Shown here: piece by piece, positions 16,284-25,080 of the stretch | How the letters are laid out: each line of letters opens with the position of its first letter | Numbering within the stretch: the first letter of the stretch is position 1 | Assembly: GCF_000758685.1 (NCBI RefSeq) | Contig: NZ_CP009286.1 | Location: 2,572,501-2,636,500, forward strand | Direction: 5' to 3' | DNA: 64,000 nt | DNA from: Paenibacillus stellifer | Lineage (GTDB): Bacteria > Bacillota > Bacilli > Paenibacillales > Paenibacillaceae | Notes under the pieces: model-generated | What the model saw: the letters and a program-made list of their open reading frames with translations, nothing else | The model's database searches: none | What the model was told of the DNA's origin: nothing | Made by a program: the position numbers and the translations under genes

Positions 16284-17465
16284 ATGGAAGGGAAATCGAT
16301 CGAAACGCTGCAGACCGACATGGTGGAGTGGCGCCGCTATCTGCACCGGAATCCGGAGCTGTCCTTTCAGGAACGGGAGACGGCTGATTTTGTGGCCGGC
16401 AAGCTGGAGAGCTTCGGGATCGAAATCAAGCGAAGCGAAGGGGGCTTTGGACTAACCGGAATTTTGAAAGGGAACCGGCCAGGCGCCACAGTCGTTCTTC
16501 GCGCCGATATGGACGCGCTGCCGATCCAGGACGAGAAGGACTGTGAATACCGCTCTACGCGGAGCGGCGTGATGCATGCCTGCGGTCATGACGGGCACAC
16601 GTCGATCCTGCTTGCAGCCGCGAAGTACTACAGCAGCCGAAGGGAAGAGCTGGCGGGCGAGATCCGCTTTTTGTTCCAGCCGGCTGAGGAGGTCTGCCCG
16701 GGCGGAGCGCTCGGCCTGATTGGTGAAGGGGTTCTGGACGGAGCGGATGCGGTGTACGGATTGCATCTGTGGACGCCTCTCCCATTTGGAACGGTGGCGA
16801 GCGCTCCGGGGCCGCTGATGGCTTCGGCTGATGAATTCTTCATCGATATTATCGGGCGCGGCGGGCATGCCGGAACGCCTCACCGGACAGTCGACAGCAT
16901 CGCGGCCGGAGCGGCTCTCGTGACGCAGCTTCACAGCATCGTCAGCCGGTCGGTGGACCCGCTGCAGCCTGCAGTCCTTAACGTTGGCACCATACAGGGC
17001 GGATATGCCCAGAATGTCGTCGCCGAGAAGTGCCGGATTACCGGCACGGTGCGCGCTTTTGAAGATGGTACGCGCCAGATGCTCAGAAGCCGGATCGAGG
17101 AGATGACGGCCTCGGTTACGGCGGCATACGGGGCGGAGCACAAAATCGAATATATGATGGGATACCCTCCGCTGGAGAACCATGAGGGCGAGACCGCCCG
17201 ATTTTTCCGGGAAGCTCCGGCTGCACTTGGCGGCACGGTCAAGGTCGAAGTGATGGAGAAGCTGATGCCGGCCGAGGATTTCGCTTATTATGTCCGGGAA
17301 ATTCCCGGCTGCTTCATGTTCGTGGGAGCGGGCAATCCGGAGAAGAATGCGGTCTATCCGCATCATCACGCCAAATTTGATTTTGACGAGGACGCCATGC
17401 TGCATGGTCTTAAGCTGTTGATTACGATGACGGATTCGCGGTTAAAGGAAGAGCTGGGCGAATAA
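16284..17465 (+). CDS. M20 family amidohydrolase (N-acyl-amino-acid/IAA-amide hydrolase type)
   Basis: A 393-residue zinc-dependent hydrolase of the amidase branch. Metal and catalytic motifs: RADMDALPI (Asp), MHACGHDGHT (Cys and His ligands), QPAEEVCPGG (catalytic Glu pair), GLHLW (His), and the C-terminal HHHAKFDFDE. The lid/dimerisation domain begins with GRGGHAGTPHRTVDS. Members cleave N-acyl amino acids, N-acetyl-diaminopimelate or hippurate, and the sequence alone does not give the substrate. A GAAGGGAATGG ribosome site precedes the ATG. Confidence 0.88.
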   Translation: MEGKSIETLQTDMVEWRRYLHRNPELSFQERETADFVAGKLESFGIEIKRSEGGFGLTGILKGNRPGATVVLRADMDALPIQDEKDCEYRSTRSGVMHACGHDGHTSILLAAAKYYSSRREELAGEIRFLFQPAEEVCPGGALGLIGEGVLDGADAVYGLHLWTPLPFGTVASAPGPLMASADEFFIDIIGRGGHAGTPHRTVDSIAAGAALVTQLHSIVSRSVDPLQPAVLNVGTIQGGYAQNVVAEKCRITGTVRAFEDGTRQMLRSRIEEMTASVTAAYGAEHKIEYMMGYPPLENHEGETARFFREAPAALGGTVKVEVMEKLMPAEDFAYYVREIPGCFMFVGAGNPEKNAVYPHHHAKFDFDEDAMLHGLKLLITMTDSRLKEELGE

Positions 17466-17562
17466 TTAAGCTTCAACAGGAGAACCCTACTTATCGTACG
17501 AACGAGCGTCGTCTGCCTCTGCGCAGGCCGTTCCTTAATGCGAAAAGGAGGGTTTTTTTCTC

Positions 17563-18000
17563 GTGAAGAAGACAGTTCAGGAAGTGATGACTACCCAGCC
17601 GGCAACCGTAACGCTGCAGGATAATATTTATGAAGCAGCCGTGAAAATGCGGGATCATGATACCGGCTTTATTCCGGTTGTAGACTTCTCCGACGGACAT
17701 ACGCTGATCGGCGTTGTAACTGACCGCGACTTGGTGGTCCGGGGGTATGCCGAGAAGCATTCGGGCTCGACTTCGATCGAGAATGTGATGACGACCGGCA
17801 TCCGCTGCGCTACCCAGTACATGGAGGTCGATGAAGCGGCTGAGCTCATGGCCGAACAGCAAATCCGCCGCCTGCCTGTAACGGACGGAGACAAGCTCAT
17901 CGGCGTTGTTTCGCTGGGCGACCTGGCAGTACGCAATATTTTTGCCGATAATGCCGGAGACGCGCTGAGCGATATTTCCGAGCAGCACCGGGTGCATTAA
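17563..18000 (+). CDS. CBS-domain pair protein (YhcV-like)
   Basis: A 145-residue cytoplasmic protein made of two CBS motifs (about 8-60 and 75-128), each with the typical GVVTDRDLVVR or GVVSLGDLAVR ending. CBS pairs bind adenosine nucleotides and serve as regulatory modules; alone they have no known catalytic role. The start is GTG with a strong AAAAGGAGGG upstream. Monocistronic with its own terminator. Downstream XPB helicase gene has a separate ribosome site. Resembles B. subtilis YhcV in size and layout. Confidence 0.85.
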   Translation: MKKTVQEVMTTQPATVTLQDNIYEAAVKMRDHDTGFIPVVDFSDGHTLIGVVTDRDLVVRGYAEKHSGSTSIENVMTTGIRCATQYMEVDEAAELMAEQQIRRLPVTDGDKLIGVVSLGDLAVRNIFADNAGDALSDISEQHRVH

Positions 18001-18018
18001 GCTGCCATCATCCCCATT

Positions 18019-18051
18019 AGCTCATTCCCGCTTGCGGGGTGGGCTTTTTCC
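18019..18051 (+). terminator. Intrinsic terminator after the CBS gene
   Basis: An imperfect inverted repeat with several G-T pairs around a CTTG loop, followed by five T. Confidence 0.65.
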
Positions 18052-18094
18052 ATATGTGCATGTCCATGTTCACAAAATTCGATAGCCGGGAGGA

Positions 18095-19819
18095 ATGAGA
18101 GAAATGCCGCAAGGGCCCTGCCTTGTCCGCTCCGATCGGACAGTTCTGCTGGAATGCGGTCACCCAAATGCCGGGGCGGCCCGGGAACTGCTGCACCAGA
18201 TTGCGGAGCTGATCAAAACCCCGCCGATGTATCATACATATCGGATCACGCCGCTGACATTGTGGAACGCGGCTTCACTCGGGATGGATGCCGGGACAGC
18301 CGGGTTCCGGCTGGAACAATTGTGCGGTACGATGCCGGCCGGAATGTCCCAGTGGATGAAGGAAACGATGTCAAAATTCGGCAGACTGACCCTGCGGCCT
18401 TCCGGGGATTCCGGGAAGCTGGTGCTCACAGCGGGAACCGCCGCGCTACTGGAAGAGCTGGAAGATGAAGGAACCGCCGTCAACTGCGGTTTTACGCGTT
18501 CTGGCCCCTTGGAGTTGACGGGACCGGCAGAAGAGCGGGGACACCTGAAGCAGGCACTCGCGGCCGCAGGCTATCCTGTTCGTGATCAGGCCGGCTGCCA
18601 GGAGGGACAACCGCTCGATGTCCGCTGGAGAGGCGAGGATTCGTCCTTCCGTCTGCGCGATTATCAGCGGGAAGCCGCGGAAGCGCTCAGCGCTTCCGGC
18701 GAGAGCGGTGTCGTCGTGCTTCCCTGCGGCTCAGGAAAGACAATTGTCGGCCTTGCGGTAATGGAGGGACTGAAATGCGAGACGCTGATCCTGACCTCCA
18801 ATACCACTTCGGTTATGCAGTGGAAGGAGGAGCTGCGCAATCGAACGACCCTGCAGCCTGAAGAGATCGGAGAATATACGGGGGAGCTGCGGAGTGTAAG
18901 ACCGGTAACCGTGGCCACCTATCAAATGCTTACTCACCGCTCCAATAAAGCGGGCGGCTTTCAGCATATGAAGCTGTTCAAGGAGCGGAATTGGGGGCTG
19001 ATACTGTATGATGAGGTGCATTTGCTTCCGGCGCCGGTCTTCCGGGCGACCGCCGGGATTCAGGCTACCCGGAGGGTGGGGCTGACCGCGACGCTGGTCA
19101 GGGAGGATGGGCGGGAAGAGGATGTGTTCTCGCTGATCGGACCGAAGCGGTACGACTGTGCCTGGCGGGTGCTGGAGGAGGAAGGCTGGATTGCCAAGGT
19201 GCAGTGCCATGAGGTTGCCGTACCCATGCGGCGGGAACTAAGGGAGACTTACCTGTACGCGGGAGCCAAGGAGAAGTTCAGGCTTGCTTCAATTAATTCC
19301 GTCAAGACGGAAGCCGTAGCCGCTATTCTGAAACGCCATTCTGATGCGCCGATACTGATTATTGGCCAATATCTGGATCAATTGGAGGCGCTGGCGAATG
19401 CCGTCTCGGCGCCGCTTCTTACCGGCCGGACGCCGCAGAAGGAGCGCATGAATCTGTACCGGGAATTTAACGACGGAAGGGTGCGGGTGCTCGTTCTTTC
19501 GAAGGTCGCCAATTTCGCGGTCAATCTTCCCGATGCGTCTGTGCTGATCGAGGTGTCAGGCGCTTTCGGCTCCAGGCAGGAGGAAGCGCAGCGTCTGGGC
19601 CGCATTCTGCGTCCCAAAGCAGGAGACAACAAGGCTTTCTTCTACACGGTTGTGACGGATGACAGCCGGGAGAAGGAATTTGCGCTTCGCCGCAGACTAT
19701 TTCTGCTGGAACAAGGCTATACGTATTCGGAGATTCGGTACGGATCGGCTGGGCTGTTGAATCTGTTGCCGGCTGAAGATGGCAATTTCGATCAAGAGGA
19801 GGCTTGTGAAGCCAAATGA
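18095..19819 (+). CDS. XPB/ERCC3-type DNA helicase (SF2)
   Basis: A 574-residue helicase. The N-terminal ~190 residues form an accessory domain; the motor follows, with the RDYQ motif (188-191), Walker A GSGKT (212-216), DEVH box (306-309), TAT (331-333) and RED (336-338), the last diagnostic of the XPB family. Helicase domain 2 contains EEAQRLGRILRP (motif VI). XPB homologs unwind or translocate on DNA in repair and transcription contexts; bacterial members are 3'-5' helicases of unclear cell role. The stop codon overlaps the ATG of the next gene (ATGA at 19816-19819), so the two are translationally coupled. Start 18095 is not strongly supported by a ribosome site beyond GGGAGG. Confidence 0.9.
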   Translation: MREMPQGPCLVRSDRTVLLECGHPNAGAARELLHQIAELIKTPPMYHTYRITPLTLWNAASLGMDAGTAGFRLEQLCGTMPAGMSQWMKETMSKFGRLTLRPSGDSGKLVLTAGTAALLEELEDEGTAVNCGFTRSGPLELTGPAEERGHLKQALAAAGYPVRDQAGCQEGQPLDVRWRGEDSSFRLRDYQREAAEALSASGESGVVVLPCGSGKTIVGLAVMEGLKCETLILTSNTTSVMQWKEELRNRTTLQPEEIGEYTGELRSVRPVTVATYQMLTHRSNKAGGFQHMKLFKERNWGLILYDEVHLLPAPVFRATAGIQATRRVGLTATLVREDGREEDVFSLIGPKRYDCAWRVLEEEGWIAKVQCHEVAVPMRRELRETYLYAGAKEKFRLASINSVKTEAVAAILKRHSDAPILIIGQYLDQLEALANAVSAPLLTGRTPQKERMNLYREFNDGRVRVLVLSKVANFAVNLPDASVLIEVSGAFGSRQEEAQRLGRILRPKAGDNKAFFYTVVTDDSREKEFALRRRLFLLEQGYTYSEIRYGSAGLLNLLPAEDGNFDQEEACEAK

Positions 19820-21996
19820 GTCACTTTAACCTTTCAACTTCCTCGTCTGGCGAAAAGGGGACGGCAGGGTGCGAGGCGTCACCAGGTGGACTGCTAATGG
19901 TATCCAGTCCGGCCTGCAATGTACTGCGGCATATTTGCCTACTATATGCGGACAGACCGTTTCAGGAAGGCGCCCTGGACAAGCTGCGCCCTGGAACGAT
20001 GACCGCAGCCGAGTTCCGGCTGGCATTTGAGGAACTGTGGCGAGCCGGGTATGTGACCGCGTCGAGCCAAATCGGCGGTGCGCGGAAATTCCGGCTGCCG
20101 CCTGAAATCTATGAGAGCCTGCTGGCGCACTTGTTCCCGGGAGGAACAGACAGCGGCGCAGCGGCGTCTATTGAGCCTGTTGAGCTTATTGAGCTAATGG
20201 AACCGAAGATTGAGGTTCAGGCAGGCGGCGCGGGAGCTGTGGCAGAAGTCTTCCGCGCTCTGCGGTTCGCGGCAGATGAGACGCTGCCGCTTACTGCCAA
20301 AGGGCTGATACATAGAAGAGCGGCGCTCCGCCTTGCGGATGGGATGAAATGGAGCGGTGAGCCGCTGCGTAAGCTCGGGATCGTCTCTCCATACCCGGCT
20401 GATTATCCTTTAAAGGCCGTCTTTATGGTGGATCTTCTGCTTCATCTTGAGCTTCTGGTTCGCGGTGAAGATGCCCTGATCCTTAATCCATCAAGGGTGG
20501 ATGAATGGCTCGGACTGGATGAGGTGGCCATGTCCGCCGTGCTCTACCGCGCGATATCCCGGAGATACGGCGATTTGTCGCCTGTCAGCCGGCATTTTCG
20601 GCGCCGGATTCCGTCGCCTGACCTCCTTCCCGGGATCTGGTACAGTGTGCAGGGAATAATCGCCGGAATGACGGAGGCTGGCCTTGCAAAGCCGGATGAT
20701 CTAATCTCTCTTGAAATGTCCGCCCTGGCATGGCTGGACACTCTTGCCGCGTTTGGCTGGTGCGAGTTCGGAGATGAGGCAGGGGAGGCAGTCTTTCGCT
20801 GGACAAGCGCGAAGCCGCCAATACTCAGTTCGGAGAGCACGGAGCCTGGGCCTGCGGCATCCCATGATATCCTCTCCAGCGAGAACGAGATCGGGGAGGC
20901 AGTAGGGCTTCTTCACAGTCCCTGTCTGATTGTCCAGCCGGATCTTGAAGTTCTTGTTCGGGAGGAAGCGTCCTTCCGCATCCGGTGGAGCCTCGCCTGC
21001 TTCGCCGAGCTCGTTCTGCCGGAAGGCATGTGGAGCTTCCGGCTCACCCGGGAACGGCTGGAACAGGCGGTGAAGAGAGGAATGAAGCCCGGGGCAATAG
21101 CCGAGTGGCTGGAGCGCCTGTCCGGAGGCAGATTGCCTTCATCGGTGAGCGCTTCGCTTAAGCAGTGGAGTCTCGGCATCGGACGGACCTCTTTGGGCGA
21201 GGTGCTTCTTCTCACCTGCCGGACCGAGCAGGATGCCGAGACGGTTGCCGGGCATCCCCGGCTGAAGGAGGGCCTCGAGCGGCTGGGCCCGCGCCATTTC
21301 GCGGTGCGGACCGACTGGGCGGCGAAGGTCCGCAAGGAGCTGTCCGCGGCGGGAATGACGCCGACGCCGATTGAGGGCCTGGATGGTGGAGAGACCGGCG
21401 ATTCCTCCGGTACGGAGGGAAGTTTGCATAATTTGTACGAGTTCGGGCTGCATGAGTTCGGGGAAGCGGCTGCCGTGCTGCCGGAAGATGGCGCAGATTG
21501 CGCCATTACATTAAATCTGCCGGAACCGGCCCCAGTCTATGGAGAGGAACTGACATCTGGAGGAGAGACGTTTCGATCTCCGTCCGGTGCAGGCCTGTGG
21601 TACAGCGAGGATGATCTGTTCCGGCTCCAGCCTGTTCCGCCGCCTGCTCCGGCGGCGCCTACGGAGCTGTGGCCCGATTATGAGCATGTACCGTCCTCGT
21701 GGTTCCACAAGGGACATAAATACCATATATCCACTTCCCGCAAAGTAATGGAGCAGGCGCTGAAATGGGGAACCAAAGTCAGTCTGACCGTTAAGGGGCA
21801 TCAAGGGGAATTTATCCCCGAGCGCCTGCAGAAGGGCGCGTGGGGTGTAGCCGGTTATTGGCTCGATGTTCCCGGCGGCCCGCCAAGTGAAAGGGTACTG
21901 ACAGGCGAGGAATGGGAAGAGATTGCGCTGATTGTTCCGCCTTTTCCCGGAATGCCCTCTTCTTCTCCGGGCGGGGCTTGTGGTATGATAGAATAG
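19816..21996 (+). CDS. Large helicase-associated protein coupled to the XPB helicase
   Basis: A 726-residue protein without helicase motifs: no P-loop or DEAD box is seen. A region at about 362-525 (LIVQPDLEVLVREEAS to the KELSAAGMTP area) resembles the helicase-associated domain called Helicase_C_3. Before it lie winged-helix-like segments near 30-110; the last 100 residues (SSWFHKGHKYHISTSRKVME) recall a WYL-like or SH3-like beta domain. Mycobacteria, as I remember, also place a similar protein beside their XPB gene. It probably works as partner or loader of the upstream helicase. Function not established. Confidence 0.82.
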   Translation: MSHFNLSTSSSGEKGTAGCEASPGGLLMVSSPACNVLRHICLLYADRPFQEGALDKLRPGTMTAAEFRLAFEELWRAGYVTASSQIGGARKFRLPPEIYESLLAHLFPGGTDSGAAASIEPVELIELMEPKIEVQAGGAGAVAEVFRALRFAADETLPLTAKGLIHRRAALRLADGMKWSGEPLRKLGIVSPYPADYPLKAVFMVDLLLHLELLVRGEDALILNPSRVDEWLGLDEVAMSAVLYRAISRRYGDLSPVSRHFRRRIPSPDLLPGIWYSVQGIIAGMTEAGLAKPDDLISLEMSALAWLDTLAAFGWCEFGDEAGEAVFRWTSAKPPILSSESTEPGPAASHDILSSENEIGEAVGLLHSPCLIVQPDLEVLVREEASFRIRWSLACFAELVLPEGMWSFRLTRERLEQAVKRGMKPGAIAEWLERLSGGRLPSSVSASLKQWSLGIGRTSLGEVLLLTCRTEQDAETVAGHPRLKEGLERLGPRHFAVRTDWAAKVRKELSAAGMTPTPIEGLDGGETGDSSGTEGSLHNLYEFGLHEFGEAAAVLPEDGADCAITLNLPEPAPVYGEELTSGGETFRSPSGAGLWYSEDDLFRLQPVPPPAPAAPTELWPDYEHVPSSWFHKGHKYHISTSRKVMEQALKWGTKVSLTVKGHQGEFIPERLQKGAWGVAGYWLDVPGGPPSERVLTGEEWEEIALIVPPFPGMPSSSPGGACGMIE

Positions 21997-22035
21997 TCCA
22001 CTTCAAAAAAGCGGAAATTTCGGACGAAAGTTGAG

Positions 22036-22482
22036 ATGACATTCATGAGCGTAGCGGAATATAATACGGTCGATATGGCCGAAGTGCTGACATACGCCTA
22101 TGAATTGGGCGATATGATTAACCAGTCCGCCGAAGTCGCGGATTATCTATACTGGAAGGAGCGGGTCGCAGCTCATTCCGAGATTCAAAGACTCGTCGCC
22201 AAGCTTCAGCTGAAGAAGGAACTGTTCGAGGAGACGCAGCGTTTCGGGCATTTCCACCCGAATTATCATGCAGCCAAGGATGAGGTCAAGTCAGTTGAGG
22301 CGGAAATCGACGCCTATGATGAGGTTAAGAGATTCAAACAGGCGGAGAAGGCGCTGGACGATATGCTTCATTCCATGTCGGAGACGATCGCATATGCGGT
22401 ATCCGACACCATCAAGGTTCCAGGCAATGATCCCCTGCCGAAGAGCGGCTGCGGCGGCGGAGGGAAATGCTCCTGCGGCTGA
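22036..22482 (+). CDS. ylbF: YlbF family regulator (Y-complex subunit)
   Basis: A 148-residue helical protein of the Com_YlbF family. In Bacillus YlbF, YmcA and YaaT form a complex that governs RNase Y-dependent mRNA maturation, competence and sporulation. The helical core spans about 15-125. The C-terminal tail, KSGCGGGGKCSCG, supplies three cysteines that fit the reported Fe-S cluster of this complex. Two in-frame ATG codons (22036 and 22045) are possible starts and no clear Shine-Dalgarno distinguishes them. ylbG follows 44 bases later, as in Bacillus. Confidence 0.9.
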   Translation: MTFMSVAEYNTVDMAEVLTYAYELGDMINQSAEVADYLYWKERVAAHSEIQRLVAKLQLKKELFEETQRFGHFHPNYHAAKDEVKSVEAEIDAYDEVKRFKQAEKALDDMLHSMSETIAYAVSDTIKVPGNDPLPKSGCGGGGKCSCG

Positions 22483-22526
22483 TGCGCCAATAAGGAAGTT
22501 CACGAGAGAGAAAGGCGGAAAAGGAC

Positions 22527-22790
22527 ATGTTTGCTGAACGCACCGGATATATCATCTGGGTCAGCGATGTAAAAGCTGCGCGCAATTTGGAGAAGTACGG
22601 CACGCTGCATTACATCTCACGTAAAATGCATTATGCGGTGATGTACGTCAACGCAGACCGCGCCGAGGAAGTTATGAAGAATGTTCGCAGACTGTCTTAC
22701 GTCCGCAAGATCGAGCGTTCCTTCCGGAACGAGCTCAAAACGGAATATTCAAGCAATGGACCGGACAAGACCCGGTATTACGGATTATAG
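22527..22790 (+). CDS. ylbG: YlbG family protein (DUF2129)
   Basis: An 87-residue conserved protein. It opens ERTGYIIWVSDVKAARNLEK and carries the HYISRKMHYAVMYVN and VRRLSYVRKIERSFR stretches that are almost invariant in the family. Its role is unknown; its constant linkage to ylbF suggests a related function. AAAGGCGGAAAAGGA precedes the ATG. Ends the ylbFG unit before a good terminator. Confidence 0.9.
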   Translation: MFAERTGYIIWVSDVKAARNLEKYGTLHYISRKMHYAVMYVNADRAEEVMKNVRRLSYVRKIERSFRNELKTEYSSNGPDKTRYYGL

Positions 22791-22822
22791 CTCCGTTCGG
22801 AGCGCGGCTGTCTAGACATGGC

Positions 22823-22859
22823 GGGAAGGGATTCGTTTGAGGAATCCCTTCCTTTTTTT
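22823..22859 (+). terminator. Intrinsic terminator after ylbG
   Basis: Arms GGAAGGGATTC and GGAATCCCTTCC around a GTTTGA loop, then seven T. Confidence 0.88.
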
Positions 22860-23035
22860 GTGCCTGGTGTCCTCCAGGAAACGCAGGTTCTGCAAGGGGG
22901 ATGGCTTGAACGACCAAGGGAGCCGAAGGACCGGAAAGCCATGGGCGCCGGGCCTGGAGGCTTGTATATAGGACGCGGCTGGTGGTAAAATTGCATCAAT
23001 ACATGCGCGCCAAGACCCTTTTACGGTGGAGTGTG

Positions 23036-23479
23036 ATGACTATGCGCGATAAGGAGACCCATAAGTGGGATCTGCAAGAGCCCTTCTATGTGATGCTGGA
23101 CGGGTACCGCATCGCCGATGTGGTGATTACGTCCCACGCAAGTGGAAGGTACGAAGACCGCGGTGCAGGAACAGGACAGTCCGGCAAGGACATCGCGTTC
23201 TGGCTGTGGCAGTGTCTTAAGCAGAAACGGGTCCGCCTCTATTCGCCGGAAGAGCCGGATCTGTATCTGGTGGATAACGACCTCGTCATGGCGGCCCGGA
23301 TCACGGCGCTGCATGGGGAGGCCGATCTGTACGGAAATCCGCTGTACCGGCTTATTGTTGTCTCGTTTCTGGGCAGAATGTCGGAAAATATCGAGCTGCG
23401 CGACTTGAAGAGCTACTATGCAAGGCAGCGCAGCACTAGACGGGTTACCCTCATGCAGACCGGCAGGAAGCGGAGATAG
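23036..23479 (+). CDS. Conserved hypothetical protein, basic C-terminus
   Basis: About 147 residues, not recognised. It has no signal peptide or membrane segment. A core of mixed helix and strand (residues 10-120; LQEPFYVMLDGYRIADVVI, FWLWQCLKQKRVRLYSPEEP, YRLIVVSFLGR) is followed by a very basic tail (YYARQRSTRRVTLMQTGRKRR region), which hints at nucleic-acid contact. The ATG at 23036 has GGTGGAG four bases before it; 23042 is an alternative with better spacing; an open frame extends upstream to 22982 without a ribosome site. It lies between ylbG and a LysR gene. Good codon use makes it likely real. Confidence 0.6.
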   Translation: MTMRDKETHKWDLQEPFYVMLDGYRIADVVITSHASGRYEDRGAGTGQSGKDIAFWLWQCLKQKRVRLYSPEEPDLYLVDNDLVMAARITALHGEADLYGNPLYRLIVVSFLGRMSENIELRDLKSYYARQRSTRRVTLMQTGRKRR

Positions 23480-23568
23480 CTTGTGTCCGGTTTGGACGAA
23501 CGAAGAAGACATGCGGCCCTGGCTGCATGTCTTTACCAAATCCGTCAAGTATAACGGGAGTGTACACA

Positions 23569-24465
23569 TTGAATTTTCATCAACTGCATATTTTCTATAA
23601 GGTATCCGAGAAGGGCAGCTTCTCCGCCGCGGCGCAGGCGCTGCATATGACCCAGCCCGCCGTGACCATGCAGGTGCAGGCGCTGGAGGACTACTTCGGC
23701 GCCAAGCTGTTTAACCGGTCCACCAAGAAAATCATATTGTCCGACGCGGGCCGCACCTTGCTGCCTTTTGCGGTGCGGAGCATTGAGTTGATGCGTCAGA
23801 CCGACCAGGCGATGGCAGCCTACACCCATATGCTGGAGGGCCGCCTGCTGCTCGGTTCAAGCCTTACGATCGGCGAATATGTGCTGCCAAGGCTGCTTGC
23901 CCCATTCGGTAAAGCTTATCCGAATATTTCGGTTATGCTGAAGATCATGAACACGACGCAGATTATGGAAGAAATTACGAAGCATCAGCTCAATTTCGGC
24001 TTGATTGAGGCGGAGGTCCGCCATCCCGATATGGAAATCGAGCCCGTTATGGAGGATGAGCTGAAGCTGATCGTGCCGCATGATCACCAGCTTGCAGACA
24101 GAAGCGAGGTCACGCTCTCGGAGGCGCTTGAATATCCCTTTGTACTCAGAGAGCAGGGCTCGGGGACGCGGCGTGTGATGGAGGAACAGGTGCTTGACCG
24201 GGGGATTGATCTCGGAGGTCTTCAGGTCGAGATGGAGCTGGGCAGCACGGGCGCGGTTAAATCCGCTGTGGAGGCGGGTCTCGGCATTACGATGCTGTCT
24301 CCGTCCACAGTGCGGCATGAGGCGGCGCTCGGTCTGCTGAAAATTATCAATATCTCCGACGCGTCATTCAAAAGACAGTTCTATGCTATCCGGCTGAAAT
24401 CCACCCTGCTGCCGATCCATGCGGTCACGTTTCTGAACTTTCTTCGGCAGCATGCCGGAGAATAA
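23569..24465 (+). CDS. LysR family transcriptional regulator
   Basis: A 298-residue regulator with an N-terminal winged helix-turn-helix (NFHQLHIFYKVSEKGSFSAA and LHMTQPAVTMQVQALEDYFG) and a C-terminal substrate-binding-like effector domain (about 90-295). The general layout resembles CysL/YwfK and CbbR-type members, but the effector cannot be told. The likely start is TTG at 23569, giving the standard LysR N-terminus, with GGGAG 8 bases upstream; the frame is open further upstream but without homology. The next gene, a GNAT enzyme, is on the same strand 24 bases later and may be co-transcribed. Confidence 0.88.
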   Translation: MNFHQLHIFYKVSEKGSFSAAAQALHMTQPAVTMQVQALEDYFGAKLFNRSTKKIILSDAGRTLLPFAVRSIELMRQTDQAMAAYTHMLEGRLLLGSSLTIGEYVLPRLLAPFGKAYPNISVMLKIMNTTQIMEEITKHQLNFGLIEAEVRHPDMEIEPVMEDELKLIVPHDHQLADRSEVTLSEALEYPFVLREQGSGTRRVMEEQVLDRGIDLGGLQVEMELGSTGAVKSAVEAGLGITMLSPSTVRHEAALGLLKIINISDASFKRQFYAIRLKSTLLPIHAVTFLNFLRQHAGE

Positions 24466-24489
24466 TGTAGAAAGCGAGATGATCGGGAA

Positions 24490-25080
24490 ATGGCAGTTCG
24501 TTTGCAGGGAGAGAGGGTCATTCTGCGGGATATAACGGCAGGTGATATTCCGGATCTGTATTACCACTACCATGAATCTCCGGACAGGGAACACCTCAAA
24601 TGGAACGGCCCTTATCAGGAGCTGGACTGGGTCAGCCTAATGGATTTTGCCAAGGATTATGAAGATCTGCTGCTTACTGCCCGTACGCATCAACCCCGAA
24701 GCAGGCTGATTATTGAAATCGACGGCAAGGTCAGAGGGACGGTCGGCCGATACTGGGTGTCAGAGGTTACGAACTGGTTCGAGATCGGCATCGTGATTTA
24801 TGACTCGAACTATTGGTCTGGAGGTTACGGAACGGAAGCGTTCCGGATGTGGATGAATTATTTGTTCACGGAATTGGACACCGTGCGGCTCGGCATCGGA
24901 ACCTGGTCGGGCAACGAGCGCATGATGCGCCTGGCCGCCAAATGCGGCATGAAGGAAGAGGCCCGCGTGCGCAAGGCGCGGATCGTACGGGGAGAATATT
25001 ACGATGCAATCAAGATGGGTATTCTCCGTGAGGAATGGGAATCCATGCCATTTGCGAGAAATGGAGTTGGACAAGCATGA
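24490..25080 (+). CDS. GNAT family N-acetyltransferase (RimJ/RimL type)
   Basis: A 196-residue acetyl-CoA-dependent acyltransferase. It starts with the RimL-like LQGERVILRDITAGDIPDL, has the strand-loop region WFEIGIVIYDSNYWSGGYGTEAFRMW, where GGYGTEA forms the pyrophosphate-binding loop, and ends in NERMMRLAAKCGMKEEARVRKAR. The substrate could be a ribosomal protein N-terminus, an antibiotic or a small amine; nothing in the sequence decides. Its stop overlaps the start of the next gene by ATGA (25077-25080), so the two are translationally coupled. Confidence 0.87.
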   Translation: MAVRLQGERVILRDITAGDIPDLYYHYHESPDREHLKWNGPYQELDWVSLMDFAKDYEDLLLTARTHQPRSRLIIEIDGKVRGTVGRYWVSEVTNWFEIGIVIYDSNYWSGGYGTEAFRMWMNYLFTELDTVRLGIGTWSGNERMMRLAAKCGMKEEARVRKARIVRGEYYDAIKMGILREEWESMPFARNGVGQA

